The position numbers were made by a program, and so were the translations under genes. Source: Planctomycetia bacterium (GTDB taxonomy: Bacteria; Planctomycetota; Planctomycetia; Pirellulales; UBA7805). Taken from it: 33,317 nt of DNA. Positions within the stretch are counted from its first letter, which is position 1. Each line of letters opens with the position of its first letter. The stretch is from contig JAIOQB010000196.1 in NCBI GenBank assembly GCA_021413585.1, positions 1 through 33,317 of the forward strand, read 5' to 3'. The notes below the pieces were generated by a model that had not been told where the DNA came from, did no database searches, and saw nothing but the letters and a program-made list of their open reading frames with translations. Positions 8,412 to 16,256 of the stretch are shown here, piece by piece.

Positions 8412-10142
8412 ATGACTTCGCCAAACGGTCCTCCCCCAGAATCACAGCCCGATAAGTCGGAAAATGATTCACCTCCCCCCCGCCTCAACTTCATCCAGGA
8501 AATCGTCGAAGACGATCTCCGCACCGGCAAATGGGGAGGCCGCGTCCACACGCGCTTCCCGCCCGAGCCGAACGGCTATCTGCACATTGGCCATGCCAAA
8601 AGCATCTGCCTGAACTTCGGGCTGGCGCTGAAGTATGGCGGCCTGTGCAACATGCGGTTCGACGATACGAATCCCAGCAAGGAGGAGGAGGAATACGTCC
8701 AGTCGATTCTGGCCGACATCCGCTGGCTGGGATTTGGCTGGGACGATCGGCTGTACTTTGCCTCCGATTATTTTGAGCAGTTGTACGATTGGGCCGTGCA
8801 ACTGATCCAGGCGGGCAAGGCGTACGTGTGCGATCTCACGCCCGACCAGGTCCGCGAATATCGCGGCACGCTCACGCAGCCGGGGCGAGAAAGCCCGTTT
8901 CGCAATCGCAGCGTGGCCGAGAATCTCGATCTGTTCGCTCGCATGAGGGCGGGCGAATTTCCAGACGGCGCGCGTACACTGCGAGCCAAGGTCGACATGG
9001 CCTCGCCGAACGTCAACATGCGCGACTCAGTGATGTACCGCATCCTGCGGGCCACGCACCATCGCACCGGCGACGCCTGGTGCATCTACCCGATGTACGA
9101 TTTCACGCACGGCCAGTGCGACTCGATTGAGCGGATCACGCATTCCATCTGCACGCTGGAGTTCGAGAACCACCGGCCGCTGTACGATTGGTTCATCGAA
9201 AGCCTGGGCATTTACCACCCGCAGCAGATTGAGTTCGCCCGGCTGAACCTCACGTACACCGTGATGAGCAAGCGGCGGCTGCTGGAGTTGGTCACGGGCA
9301 AGCACGTCAGCGGCTGGGACGATCCGCGGATGCCGACGCTGGCCGGCCTGCGGCGGCGCGGGTACACGCCCGAGTCGATTCGCCTCTTCTGCGAGCGGAT
9401 CGGCGTGGCGAAGTTCAACAGCACGATCGAGATCTCGCAGTTGGAAAACGCCCTGCGCGAAGACCTCAACCGCCGGGCGCCGCGCGTGATGGCGGTGCTC
9501 AGGCCGCTGAAGGTGGTGATCGACAATTATCCGGCCGGCAAGACCGAACTGCTCGAAGCGGTGAACAACCCTGAAGACCCGGCCGCCGGCTCGCGGCAGG
9601 TGCCGTTCTCGCGCGAGTTGTACATTGAGGACGACGATTTCCGCGAGGTGCCGCCGAAGAAGTATCACCGGCTGTCGCCCGGCGTCGAAGTGCGGCTGCG
9701 GTACGGTTACCTGGTCACCTGCACGAGCGTCGAGAAGGATCCGCAAACGGGCCAGCCGACGGTGGTCCATTGCACCTACGACCCCGCCACCCGCGGCGGC
9801 AACACGCCCGACGGCCGCAAAGTGAAGGGAACGATCCACTGGGTCTCCGCCGGCGAAGCGCTCAAGGCCGAAGTGCGGCTGTACGACCACCTGTTCAAAA
9901 CCGAGAACGCCGACGAAGTGCCGCCGGGGGGTAGCTATTTGCAGAATCTCAATCCCGATTCGCTGGTGGTGGCGACCGCGCTGGTCGAGCCGAGCCTGGC
10001 GACCGCGAAGGCGGCCGACTTTTTTCAATTCGAGCGGCAAGGGTATTTTGTCGTCGATCAGGATTCCCGCCCTGGTGCGCTGGTCTTCAACCGCAGCGTG
10101 TCGCTACGGGATACGTGGGCGAAGATTGAGAAAAAGGCGTAG
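8412..10142 (+). CDS. glnS: Glutaminyl-tRNA synthetase
   Basis: A 576-residue class I synthetase that charges tRNA-Gln directly. HIGH is at 58-61 in [15 protein letters not shown], and the second ATP motif reads VMSKR (M285) in place of KMSKS, as is common for GlnRS. The GlnRS-specific segment [18 protein letters not shown] and the beta-barrel anticodon domain after residue 340 are both present. The ATG at 8412 is preceded by the AT-rich TATACATAAAAATTCACC region and gives an N-terminal low-complexity lead of about 25 residues. The frame is open back to 8199, but that lead is not protein-like. A separate GluRS gene lies upstream; the Uma2 gene sits between them. Confidence 0.96.
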   Translation: MTSPNGPPPESQPDKSENDSPPPRLNFIQEIVEDDLRTGKWGGRVHTRFPPEPNGYLHIGHAKSICLNFGLALKYGGLCNMRFDDTNPSKEEEEYVQSILADIRWLGFGWDDRLYFASDYFEQLYDWAVQLIQAGKAYVCDLTPDQVREYRGTLTQPGRESPFRNRSVAENLDLFARMRAGEFPDGARTLRAKVDMASPNVNMRDSVMYRILRATHHRTGDAWCIYPMYDFTHGQCDSIERITHSICTLEFENHRPLYDWFIESLGIYHPQQIEFARLNLTYTVMSKRRLLELVTGKHVSGWDDPRMPTLAGLRRRGYTPESIRLFCERIGVAKFNSTIEISQLENALREDLNRRAPRVMAVLRPLKVVIDNYPAGKTELLEAVNNPEDPAAGSRQVPFSRELYIEDDDFREVPPKKYHRLSPGVEVRLRYGYLVTCTSVEKDPQTGQPTVVHCTYDPATRGGNTPDGRKVKGTIHWVSAGEALKAEVRLYDHLFKTENADEVPPGGSYLQNLNPDSLVVATALVEPSLATAKAADFFQFERQGYFVVDQDSRPGALVFNRSVSLRDTWAKIEKKA

Positions 10143-10185
10143 CCGCAACGAAGGAAAAAATAAGCATCAGTACGATTGACTACGA

Positions 10186-10944
10186 ATGGGAAATTACATC
10201 CGAATCGTTTTGAACAAGCCCTTGGCGTCGATCACGCCGGCGCTATGTACGGCATTTGAGACGGATTCGTTGATTTCTGTCGAACATGCGACGGGGAGCG
10301 ATTTTTCGATTAGCGAAGGGCGCTATGGCACGGCCCTCGAAGAAAATGGATCCTTTGAATTTGCACAGTATGTCAGCGATGAGCCGGAGATGTTATGCAA
10401 GTTGTCCGAGCTGGCAGACGCGGAACTTCGTGCGATTGCGGTTCAAACGGGGGTAGTCTTCGTTTCTATCCTGGTGGCGGATCGAGGCAGGATTATTCGC
10501 CGTTACTGCGAGTGTGATGGAAAGGTAGATATAGACGAGGGGCAACTTCCACTATGGGACGAACAAATTCGCGATCATGCGTGGAATGCTGCCGACGCAA
10601 TGGTGGGAATAGGTCCACCCACAAAGGTTTCGGGTGCATCGCAAGATCGCGTTATGATTTTCGGCGCACCGGTGATGGCAATCTCGCCACAGCGCTTGTA
10701 CGACAGATTAAACCAGGAAGCCGAGCAGCGAACGATAAACGCTGTTCAGGCGGACGTCCGGCAGGGCAACTTGGAATGCACGCTTCAAGACGGATCGATC
10801 GTGCCTATCAACCGTCACGATGTCGATAAGCTCGTGCAGCATCCGTTTTTGCCCTCTCAGCATCTTTTGCTGCTTCATGGGCGGCGGACTGTGCATCTGC
10901 CCGTCGATGTGAATGTTGCCGCGCTAAACGAGTGGCTCAAGTAA
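10186..10944 (+). CDS. Hypothetical protein, unrecognised family
   Basis: The protein has 252 residues and no signal peptide or membrane segment. Its composition is that of a soluble, mildly acidic globular protein. I recognise no motif. The middle has a single Cys-x-Cys (YCECDGK) and the C-terminus reads as beta-strand-rich (RRTVHLPVDVNVAALNEWL). GC content looks clearly lower and codon use more relaxed than in glnS and the aminotransferase, which suggests later acquisition or weaker selection. It starts 43 bases after glnS, in the same direction, so it could be read through from that gene. The ATG at 10186 has no close Shine-Dalgarno sequence. Real coding is supported by the long open frame in this GC context. 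Confidence 0.65.
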   Translation: MGNYIRIVLNKPLASITPALCTAFETDSLISVEHATGSDFSISEGRYGTALEENGSFEFAQYVSDEPEMLCKLSELADAELRAIAVQTGVVFVSILVADRGRIIRRYCECDGKVDIDEGQLPLWDEQIRDHAWNAADAMVGIGPPTKVSGASQDRVMIFGAPVMAISPQRLYDRLNQEAEQRTINAVQADVRQGNLECTLQDGSIVPINRHDVDKLVQHPFLPSQHLLLLHGRRTVHLPVDVNVAALNEWLK

Positions 10945-10997
10945 ATTGATTTGCGATTTGAATTCCGCTGCGGCCATTGGCCCGGGACTAAGACAAC

Positions 10998-12326
10998 ATG
11001 CACGAAACATCCACCACAAAAGATCCCACCCCGCGCGAGCGTTCGCTCGCCGTCTTTCCCGCCGGCTCGAACGGCGAGTTCAACTTGCCGGCCGACGCGG
11101 CCATGGTCATCGACCGCGGCCTGGGCTGCGAACTGTGGGACGCGGCGGGGCGGCACTATTACGACTTTTCGATGGGCTGGGGTTCCGTGCTAGTGGGGCA
11201 CGCGCACCCTCGCGTGGTCGAAGCGGTGTTGCGGCGGGCGCCGCTGGGATCGAATTTTGCCTACGTGACGGGCGAGAGCCTCGCCCTGGCGGAAGAGATC
11301 GTGCGGCTTAGTCCCGCGGCCGATCAGGTTCGGTTTTGCGCATCGGGCACAGAGGCCACCATGTATTGCCTGCGGCTCGCCCGGGCGTTCACGCGGCGGC
11401 CGAAGGTTCTCAAGTTTGAGGGGGCGTACCACGGCGCGAACGCCGCCGGCGTGACCAGCCTCTTCCCCACCGCCGCCGCGAACTATCCGCATGCCGATCC
11501 CACCAGCGCGGGCATTGAAGGGCAAGCGGGGGACGACATCCTGGTCGCCCCGTTTAACGATCTGGAAACAACCCGCCGCATCCTGGCCCAGCATGCCGGC
11601 GAACTGGCCGCCGTGATCGCCGAGCCGCTGCAACGCTGCGTCCCGCCGGAGCCGGGCTTTTTGGAAGGCCTGCGCGCGGCGACTCGCGAGCATGGCGTGC
11701 TGCTGGTGTTCGACGAAGTGGTGACCGGATTCCGGCTGGCGTACGGCGGGGCGCAGGAGTATTACGGCGTCGTGCCCGACCTGGTGGCATATGGCAAGGC
11801 GCTCGGCGGCGGCTATCCGATCGGCGCGTTCGGCGGGCGGCACGACATCATGCAACTAGTGCGCGAAGATCGGCTGGGGGACGGCCAGTACGTTTGGACC
11901 GCTTCGACGCTCGGCGGCAACCCGATCTCCGCTACCGCGTCGCGGGCCGCGCTGGAGGTGCTTTCCTTGCCTGGCACGTACGAGCGCCTGCACGCAATGG
12001 GCAACGACCTGCGGCAGTCGCTCCGCCGAACGCTTGCAGACCGGTCGATCGACGCCCAGGTGATTGGCGACGGGCCGCTGGCGCAGGTGGTGTTCTCGAA
12101 AGAACCGGTCCGCGACTACCGCACGTCGCAGCGCGGCGACAAATCGCTCGCCCGGCGGGTGATGCTGGGGCTGTTTGAGCGGGGGATCTTCTTGAACCCG
12201 ATGGGGACGAAGCTGTATCTTTCGCTGGCGCACGACCGCGCGGCATGCGATGCGCTGATCGACCGGTTCGGCGAGGCGCTCGATGCGGCACGCCACGACG
12301 CGAAGACGAGCTTCGCCGCATCATGA
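10998..12326 (+). CDS. GSAM-like class III aminotransferase (PLP enzyme)
   Basis: The 442-residue protein matches the glutamate-1-semialdehyde aminomutase branch of class III aminotransferases. SGTEAT (116-121) binds the PLP phosphate, EGAYHG (131-136) lies near the ring, FDEVVTGFR has D239 which would pair with the pyridine nitrogen, and K267 in YGKALGGGYPIGAFGG is the Schiff-base lysine. The sequence around these motifs departs from typical HemL (for example FCASGTEATMYCLRLAR), so I do not name it hemL. It may act on a different amino acid or amino sugar. Its stop overlaps the start of the asparaginase-like gene (ATGA), which points to coupled translation and a joint pathway. Confidence 0.85.
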   Translation: MHETSTTKDPTPRERSLAVFPAGSNGEFNLPADAAMVIDRGLGCELWDAAGRHYYDFSMGWGSVLVGHAHPRVVEAVLRRAPLGSNFAYVTGESLALAEEIVRLSPAADQVRFCASGTEATMYCLRLARAFTRRPKVLKFEGAYHGANAAGVTSLFPTAAANYPHADPTSAGIEGQAGDDILVAPFNDLETTRRILAQHAGELAAVIAEPLQRCVPPEPGFLEGLRAATREHGVLLVFDEVVTGFRLAYGGAQEYYGVVPDLVAYGKALGGGYPIGAFGGRHDIMQLVREDRLGDGQYVWTASTLGGNPISATASRAALEVLSLPGTYERLHAMGNDLRQSLRRTLADRSIDAQVIGDGPLAQVVFSKEPVRDYRTSQRGDKSLARRVMLGLFERGIFLNPMGTKLYLSLAHDRAACDALIDRFGEALDAARHDAKTSFAAS

Positions 12327-13309
12327 AAGTCATCTCTTCGTACAATGGCACCGATGCGGCGGCGCGGACGTATCAACTCCTCTCCCGCGGCGCGGAATTG
12401 ATGTCGGCCTGCGTCGAGGGGATCGTGCTGGTCGAGGACGATCCCGATGAGCTGAGCGTCGGCTACGGCGGGTTGCCCAATTCGGAAGGAATCGTCGAAC
12501 TGGACGCCGGCGTGATGCACGGGCCGACGCATCGCGTCGGGGCCGTGGCGGCACTGAGGAACATTCGCAATCCGTCGCGCGTGGCGCTGCGCGTGCTGGA
12601 AAAAACGAGCCGCGTGCTGCTCGTAGGCGACGGGGCGCTCAAGTTCGCGCTGGCCGAGGGTTTTGTCGAAGAGAATCTGCTGGCCGAGAAGGCCAGGAAA
12701 ATCTGGGAGTATTGGCGCGGGTGTACGCCGGAAATGTGGAATGCGGCGGCGATTGTTGGGGCTGGCCGGGTTGACCCCCGGGCGGAGCCCGGGGCTATGA
12801 CAAGCGGCATCGATCGGGAGGTCGCGGCCTACGTGGCCACGCATTCGCAGCGGCCAGCCGGCACGGTGCATCTGGCGGCGCTTGATGCCCACGGCGATAT
12901 GGCCTGCGTGACCAGCACCAGTGGGCACGCCTTCAAGCCGCCGGGGCGCGTCGGGGACACGCCAATCGCCGGGGCCGGGTTCTACTGCGACAACACTGTC
13001 GGCACCTGCGGCAGCCTGGGGCACGGCGAATCGAACCTGCGCAACTGCACGAGCTTTTTCGCGGTCGACCTGATGCGCCGCGGCGTGCCGCCGCTGGAGG
13101 CGGGACTGGAAGCCCTGCGACAGATCATGACCCGCGCGCCGGCGTTTGACCTGGATGCCAACGGCCGGCCGATCAGCGACGTGCGGCTCTATCTGCTCAC
13201 CGCTGACGGGCGGCACGCGGGCGTCTCGCTGCTGCCGGGCAATCGCATGGTGGTTTCGGACGAAATGGGGACGCGGTTCGAGCCGTGTGTGGCGCTGTTT
13301 TACTCATGA
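12323..13309 (+). CDS. Glycosylasparaginase / isoaspartyl-peptidase-like Ntn hydrolase
   Basis: A 328-residue precursor of the asparaginase 2 family. The hallmark is T181 in AGTVHLAALD, which becomes the N-terminal nucleophile after self-cleavage into alpha and beta chains. The downstream substrate pocket GRVGDTPIAGAGFYCDN and GTCGSLGHGE is strongly conserved in the family. These enzymes hydrolyse GlcNAc-asparagine or beta-aspartyl bonds. No clear signal peptide is visible. The start ATG at 12323 overlaps the TGA of the aminotransferase. A short palindrome (12776-12794) is translated in the loop just before the nucleophile. Whether it acts on glycoasparagine or isoaspartyl peptides cannot be told from the sequence. 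Confidence 0.87.
   Translation: MKVISSYNGTDAAARTYQLLSRGAELMSACVEGIVLVEDDPDELSVGYGGLPNSEGIVELDAGVMHGPTHRVGAVAALRNIRNPSRVALRVLEKTSRVLLVGDGALKFALAEGFVEENLLAEKARKIWEYWRGCTPEMWNAAAIVGAGRVDPRAEPGAMTSGIDREVAAYVATHSQRPAGTVHLAALDAHGDMACVTSTSGHAFKPPGRVGDTPIAGAGFYCDNTVGTCGSLGHGESNLRNCTSFFAVDLMRRGVPPLEAGLEALRQIMTRAPAFDLDANGRPISDVRLYLLTADGRHAGVSLLPGNRMVVSDEMGTRFEPCVALFYS
12776..12794. repeat. In-frame GC palindrome inside the Ntn hydrolase gene
   Basis: CCCCGGGC (12776-12783) and GCCCGGGG (12787-12794) flank a 3-base loop. The unit encodes about seven residues (PRAEPGA) in the variable linker about 25 residues before the catalytic threonine. It resembles a dispersed intergenic palindrome tolerated in a surface loop. 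Confidence 0.6.
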
Positions 13310-13372
13310 TACGATGTGCCGACTCATCCGTTGGCCAATCGATAGCCAATCAATCGCCAGGATCCTCTGCCG

Positions 13373-14032
13373 ATGTCGCAGTTTGATAACGCTAAAAAAA
13401 CCGACAGGCCGGGGGAAAGCCTCAATCCATACGCCGCGCCGCAGATCGTGGCCGGAGTGGTGGAGCCTGAGATCGCGCCGGAGTGGGAGCAGTTTTACAA
13501 GAGGCATCAGCGCCGCTGGCTTAATATCCGAAGCACGGCCATGAGCTGCGTTTACGGCGGGCCGCTGCTGATTGCCCTCTATGCCTACCGGGCCTGGGAT
13601 TTGTGGCAGCGACAACGAACCGTCAGTCCATTAGCAACCGGCGTAATGATATTTTGGCTGATCTGCTTTGTGGAAGGGATCGGCGTTTTGCAGTTGCGCC
13701 CCTGGGCACGGTGGTTGGGAGTTGGCACCTGGACGATTTGCCTTCTCTGGCAATTGGCCATGACCACATTCAGATTCGTCATGGTCGGACGGTTTTTTAT
13801 TATGGTGGACGTGATCAGCCTGGTGATACTTGGAACGTCCGTGGTCGGCCTCTATTCCCTGCTTACGCCCCCCGCCGCCAAAATCTTCACTCCTGAATTT
13901 GGCGAAGCGCTGCGCATGATGCGGCTCTCCGGCAAGCGGATGGAAACTAAGCCGCGCACCAATTATCTGGTGTTACTGCTGCTGGTGGTGGGGATCATCG
14001 TCATCTTCGCCGTGTTTCTCAGCACGCATTGA
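13373..14032 (+). CDS. Small planctomycete-type membrane protein (NPYAAP)
   Basis: The protein has 219 residues. An N-terminal cytoplasmic stretch carries NPYAAP (18-23), a motif frequent at the start of small planctomycete membrane proteins. Five hydrophobic segments follow, for example AMSCVYGGPLLIALYAY, TGVMIFWLICFVEGIGVL, TWTICLLWQLAMTTF, VDVISLVILGTSVVGLYSL and a last one at the C-terminus (LVLLLLVVGIIVIFAVFL). No enzyme motif is visible. It lies 60 bases after the Ntn hydrolase gene, with nothing that shows shared function. Confidence 0.75.
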   Translation: MSQFDNAKKTDRPGESLNPYAAPQIVAGVVEPEIAPEWEQFYKRHQRRWLNIRSTAMSCVYGGPLLIALYAYRAWDLWQRQRTVSPLATGVMIFWLICFVEGIGVLQLRPWARWLGVGTWTICLLWQLAMTTFRFVMVGRFFIMVDVISLVILGTSVVGLYSLLTPPAAKIFTPEFGEALRMMRLSGKRMETKPRTNYLVLLLLVVGIIVIFAVFLSTH

Positions 14033-14140
14033 GCGTAGGCATCTTGCACATCGATCGGTTCGCACCATAATGACGCGGTTGGTTTTTCGCGGCTGCGGTG
14101 GGCCGTTTCTAAAATTGTGCCTGGCTGGAGAGATGAAGCT

Positions 14141-15043
14141 ATGCCCCTGCTCGTTGTCGGCTCGGTCGCCCTGGATTCCGTCGAAACGCCTACGGATAAG
14201 CGAGATAACGTGCTCGGCGGCTCCGCCGTGTATTTCTCCTACGCCGCCAGTTACTTCACCAGCGTGCGGCTGATGGGTGTGGTCGGCGAGGACTGGCCGG
14301 CCGAGCATACCGCCTTGCTCAAAGAGCGCGGCATCGACACCGCAGGGCTGCAAGTCATCAAGGGAGGCAAGACGTTTCGCTGGAGCGGCAAGTATCACGA
14401 CGACATGAACACCCGCGACACGCTGTCGGTGGATCTCAATGTCTTTGAGAAGTTCGACCCGGTGTTGCCCGACGCGTACAAGCGGTGCGAGTTTTTGTTT
14501 CTGGCCAATGGCTCGCCCACGGTGCAGATGAAGGTGCTCGACCAGGTGGGCGGGCCGCGGCTGGTGGTGGCCGACACGATGGATCTGTGGATCAAGATCC
14601 AACATGCGGACTTGATGAAGCTTCTCAAGCAGATCGACGGCCTCGTGCTCAACGACAGCGAAGCCCGGCTGCTCACCGGCGACGAAAACCTCGTCCGCGC
14701 CGGCCACACGGTTCGCAAGATGGGGCCAAAATTCGTCGTGATCAAAAAAGGGGAGCACGGCGCGATGTTCTTCTCCGAGCACGAGACGTACGTCCTGCCC
14801 GCCTACCCGACTGAAAACGTCGTCGACCCCACCGGCGCGGGCGACAGCTTCGGCGGCGGCATGCTCGGCTACCTGGCGTCCAAAGGAAACTTCGACCCGC
14901 GCACGCTGAAAGAGGCGATGGCCTACGGCATCGTCGTGGCCAGCTACAACGTCGAGGATTTCAGCCTGGACCGGATGAAGCGGATCGAACGCGCCGACCT
15001 GGACACGCGGCTGGCGGAGTATCGGAAGATGTTGAGTTTTTAG
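14141..15043 (+). CDS. PfkB (ribokinase) family sugar kinase
   Basis: The protein has 300 residues. The N-terminal motif (LGGSAVYFSYAA) and the C-terminal anion-hole motif DPTGAGDSFGGG, with the catalytic aspartate in GAGDS, identify the ribokinase/PfkB fold. It transfers the gamma-phosphate of ATP to a sugar or nucleoside hydroxyl. The substrate is not evident; adenosine-kinase-like, sugar and sugar-phosphate members all share these motifs. GGAG at 14127-14130, ten bases before the ATG at 14141, is a fair Shine-Dalgarno sequence and decides the start over the upstream TTG. Its stop TAG is immediately followed by the first TCGGCT heptamer repeats. Confidence 0.88.
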   Translation: MPLLVVGSVALDSVETPTDKRDNVLGGSAVYFSYAASYFTSVRLMGVVGEDWPAEHTALLKERGIDTAGLQVIKGGKTFRWSGKYHDDMNTRDTLSVDLNVFEKFDPVLPDAYKRCEFLFLANGSPTVQMKVLDQVGGPRLVVADTMDLWIKIQHADLMKLLKQIDGLVLNDSEARLLTGDENLVRAGHTVRKMGPKFVVIKKGEHGAMFFSEHETYVLPAYPTENVVDPTGAGDSFGGGMLGYLASKGNFDPRTLKEAMAYGIVVASYNVEDFSLDRMKRIERADLDTRLAEYRKMLSF

Positions 15044-15046
15044 CTG

Positions 15047-15155
15047 TCGGCTATCGGCTGTCGGCTTTTTGTTGGGTCGTGACAGGATGGTTGCGAAAGC
15101 GGGATTGTCCAGAAGCGGGTTTTTGAAAGCCGACAGCCGACAGCCGATAGCCGAA
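15047..15155. repeat. Inverted pair of TCGGCTN heptamer arrays
   Basis: Three units of TCGGCTN occur at 15047-15067 and four units of the complementary AGCCGAN at 15128-15155, so the two arrays can pair into a hairpin around a 60-base loop. It fills most of the gap between the kinase and thpR, and the second array ends nine bases before the thpR ATG. The same heptamer occurs in coding sequence at 20941-20968. Confidence 0.75.
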
Positions 15156-15163
15156 AGCTAAAA

Positions 15164-15739
15164 ATGCCCCGCATCCGCACCTTCATCGGAGTCGAAGTAG
15201 CCGGCCGCGTCGGCAAGCGGGCGCTGGAGTTGGTCGAGCGGCTTAGCGGCACCGAGGCCAGGGTGAAATGGGTCGGCCCGAGCGAGCTGCATTGGACGTT
15301 GAAGTTCCTGGGCGACGTCCATCCGGGCGATCTGCCGGAGTTGTGCGCGGCGATCGACGCGGCGGTGGCCGACATGCCATCGTTCGAGATCGAGGCCGTC
15401 GGCGCCGGGGCGTTTCCAGATCCGCAGCGGCCGCGGACCGTCTGGCTAGGCGTGGGAGACGGCCAGAGCGAGTTCGTCACGCTGCACGACCGGTTGCAAG
15501 AGCAACTCGGCCCGCTGGGCTTTCGCGACGAGCACCGCCGCTTCCGCCCCCACCTGACGCTGGGCCGCGTGCGCAACAGCACCCAGGAATCGATCGACGA
15601 ACTGGGCCAACTCGTGGCCGATCATGCCACGTTCAGCGCCGGCCGCATGGAAGTCGCCGACGTAGTGATCTTCTCCAGCCGCCTGACCCGTAGCGGCCCG
15701 ATCTACGAAGCGATCAGCCGCGCGGAGCTGGGTGGGTGA
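15164..15739 (+). CDS. thpR: RNA 2',3'-cyclic phosphodiesterase (2H phosphoesterase)
   Basis: The 191-residue protein has both 2H-family motifs, HWTLKFLG (about residues 44-51) and HLTLGRV (about 127-133). Their histidines and threonines form the active site that opens 2',3'-cyclic phosphates on RNA. The family was first described as 2'-5' RNA ligase. The N-terminal MPRIRTFIGVEV is typical of the family, which supports the ATG at 15164. The stop TGA overlaps the first base of the inverted repeat at 15739. The role in the cell is probably tRNA or RNA end processing. Confidence 0.9.
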   Translation: MPRIRTFIGVEVAGRVGKRALELVERLSGTEARVKWVGPSELHWTLKFLGDVHPGDLPELCAAIDAAVADMPSFEIEAVGAGAFPDPQRPRTVWLGVGDGQSEFVTLHDRLQEQLGPLGFRDEHRRFRPHLTLGRVRNSTQESIDELGQLVADHATFSAGRMEVADVVIFSSRLTRSGPIYEAISRAELGG

Positions 15740-15773
15740 CCCTTGTTCCCAGGCGGAGCGTGGGAACGAGGGT
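15739..15773. terminator. Palindrome at thpR 3' end, convergent with AraC gene
   Basis: Bases 15739-15751 and 15761-15773 form an inverted repeat with 12 of 13 matches around GGCGGAGCG (core GTTCCCA / TGGGAAC). Placement between convergent genes suggests bidirectional termination. The sequence looks like a member of a dispersed family of GGGAAC palindromes. Confidence 0.5.
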
Positions 15774-15798
15774 AGAAGACAGAGTCACACCGCCACAC

Positions 15799-15823
15799 AG
15801 GTACCGCCTGGCAGGCGGTACCT
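15799..15823. repeat. 12-bp perfect palindrome that overlaps the AraC stop codon
   Basis: AGGTACCGCCTG and CAGGCGGTACCT flank a single base. Two of the three bases of the AraC-type gene's stop codon (15822-15824 on -) lie within it. Related units are at 18964-18990 and 19021-19047. Confidence 0.65.
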
Positions 15824-16241
15824 ACTGGGGCATTTCGCGCTCACCTTTCGCCCGCCGGCGAAACTGGCTTGGCGTTACCCTCAGCAGCATGCGGAAGTGG
15901 TCCGCCATCTTGGCCGGGCTGCTGTACCCTGCGGCCAGGGCGACGTGCGTGATCGGCAATTCTGTTTCGGCCAGCAGCCGCCGCGCTTCGGTCAAGCGGA
16001 TCTCGCGGATCGCGCCGCGGACGCTCATCCCCAGCGCGCGGCGGAAGTGGCGATGCAGCGTGCTGCGGTCCACGTCGACGCTGGCGGCCAGTTCTTCGAT
16101 CGGCGGCAACTGTCCCAGCCGGGATTGAATCAGTCCCACCGCGCGGGCCACCAGGGTGTCCGTCTGTTCGGGCGCTGACGGCGGCGATGCGGCCACCTGG
16201 GTGTCAGCGGGACAGTCAGGCTGAATGGCTTTGATCATCAT
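15822..16241 (-). CDS. Stand-alone AraC/XylS-type DNA-binding domain
   Basis: A 139-residue protein that is little more than two helix-turn-helix units of the AraC family (about residues 40-130). IEELAASVDVDRSTLHRHFR forms the first unit, and ITHVALAAGYSSPAKMADHF the second, with the typical PSQFRRR end. It has no ligand-binding N-terminal domain, unlike most AraC regulators. It lies 15 bases after the stop of FecR1 and in the same reading frame: the codons between are sense codons, and the only stop upstream is the FecR1 TAG. It therefore belongs to the sigma1-FecR1 operon and could be made as a separate protein or, by readthrough, as a C-terminal extension. Its targets are unknown. Confidence 0.8.
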   Translation of the reverse strand: MMIKAIQPDCPADTQVAASPPSAPEQTDTLVARAVGLIQSRLGQLPPIEELAASVDVDRSTLHRHFRRALGMSVRGAIREIRLTEARRLLAETELPITHVALAAGYSSPAKMADHFRMLLRVTPSQFRRRAKGEREMPQ

Positions 16242-16256
16242 AGGATTCGCCGCTGG

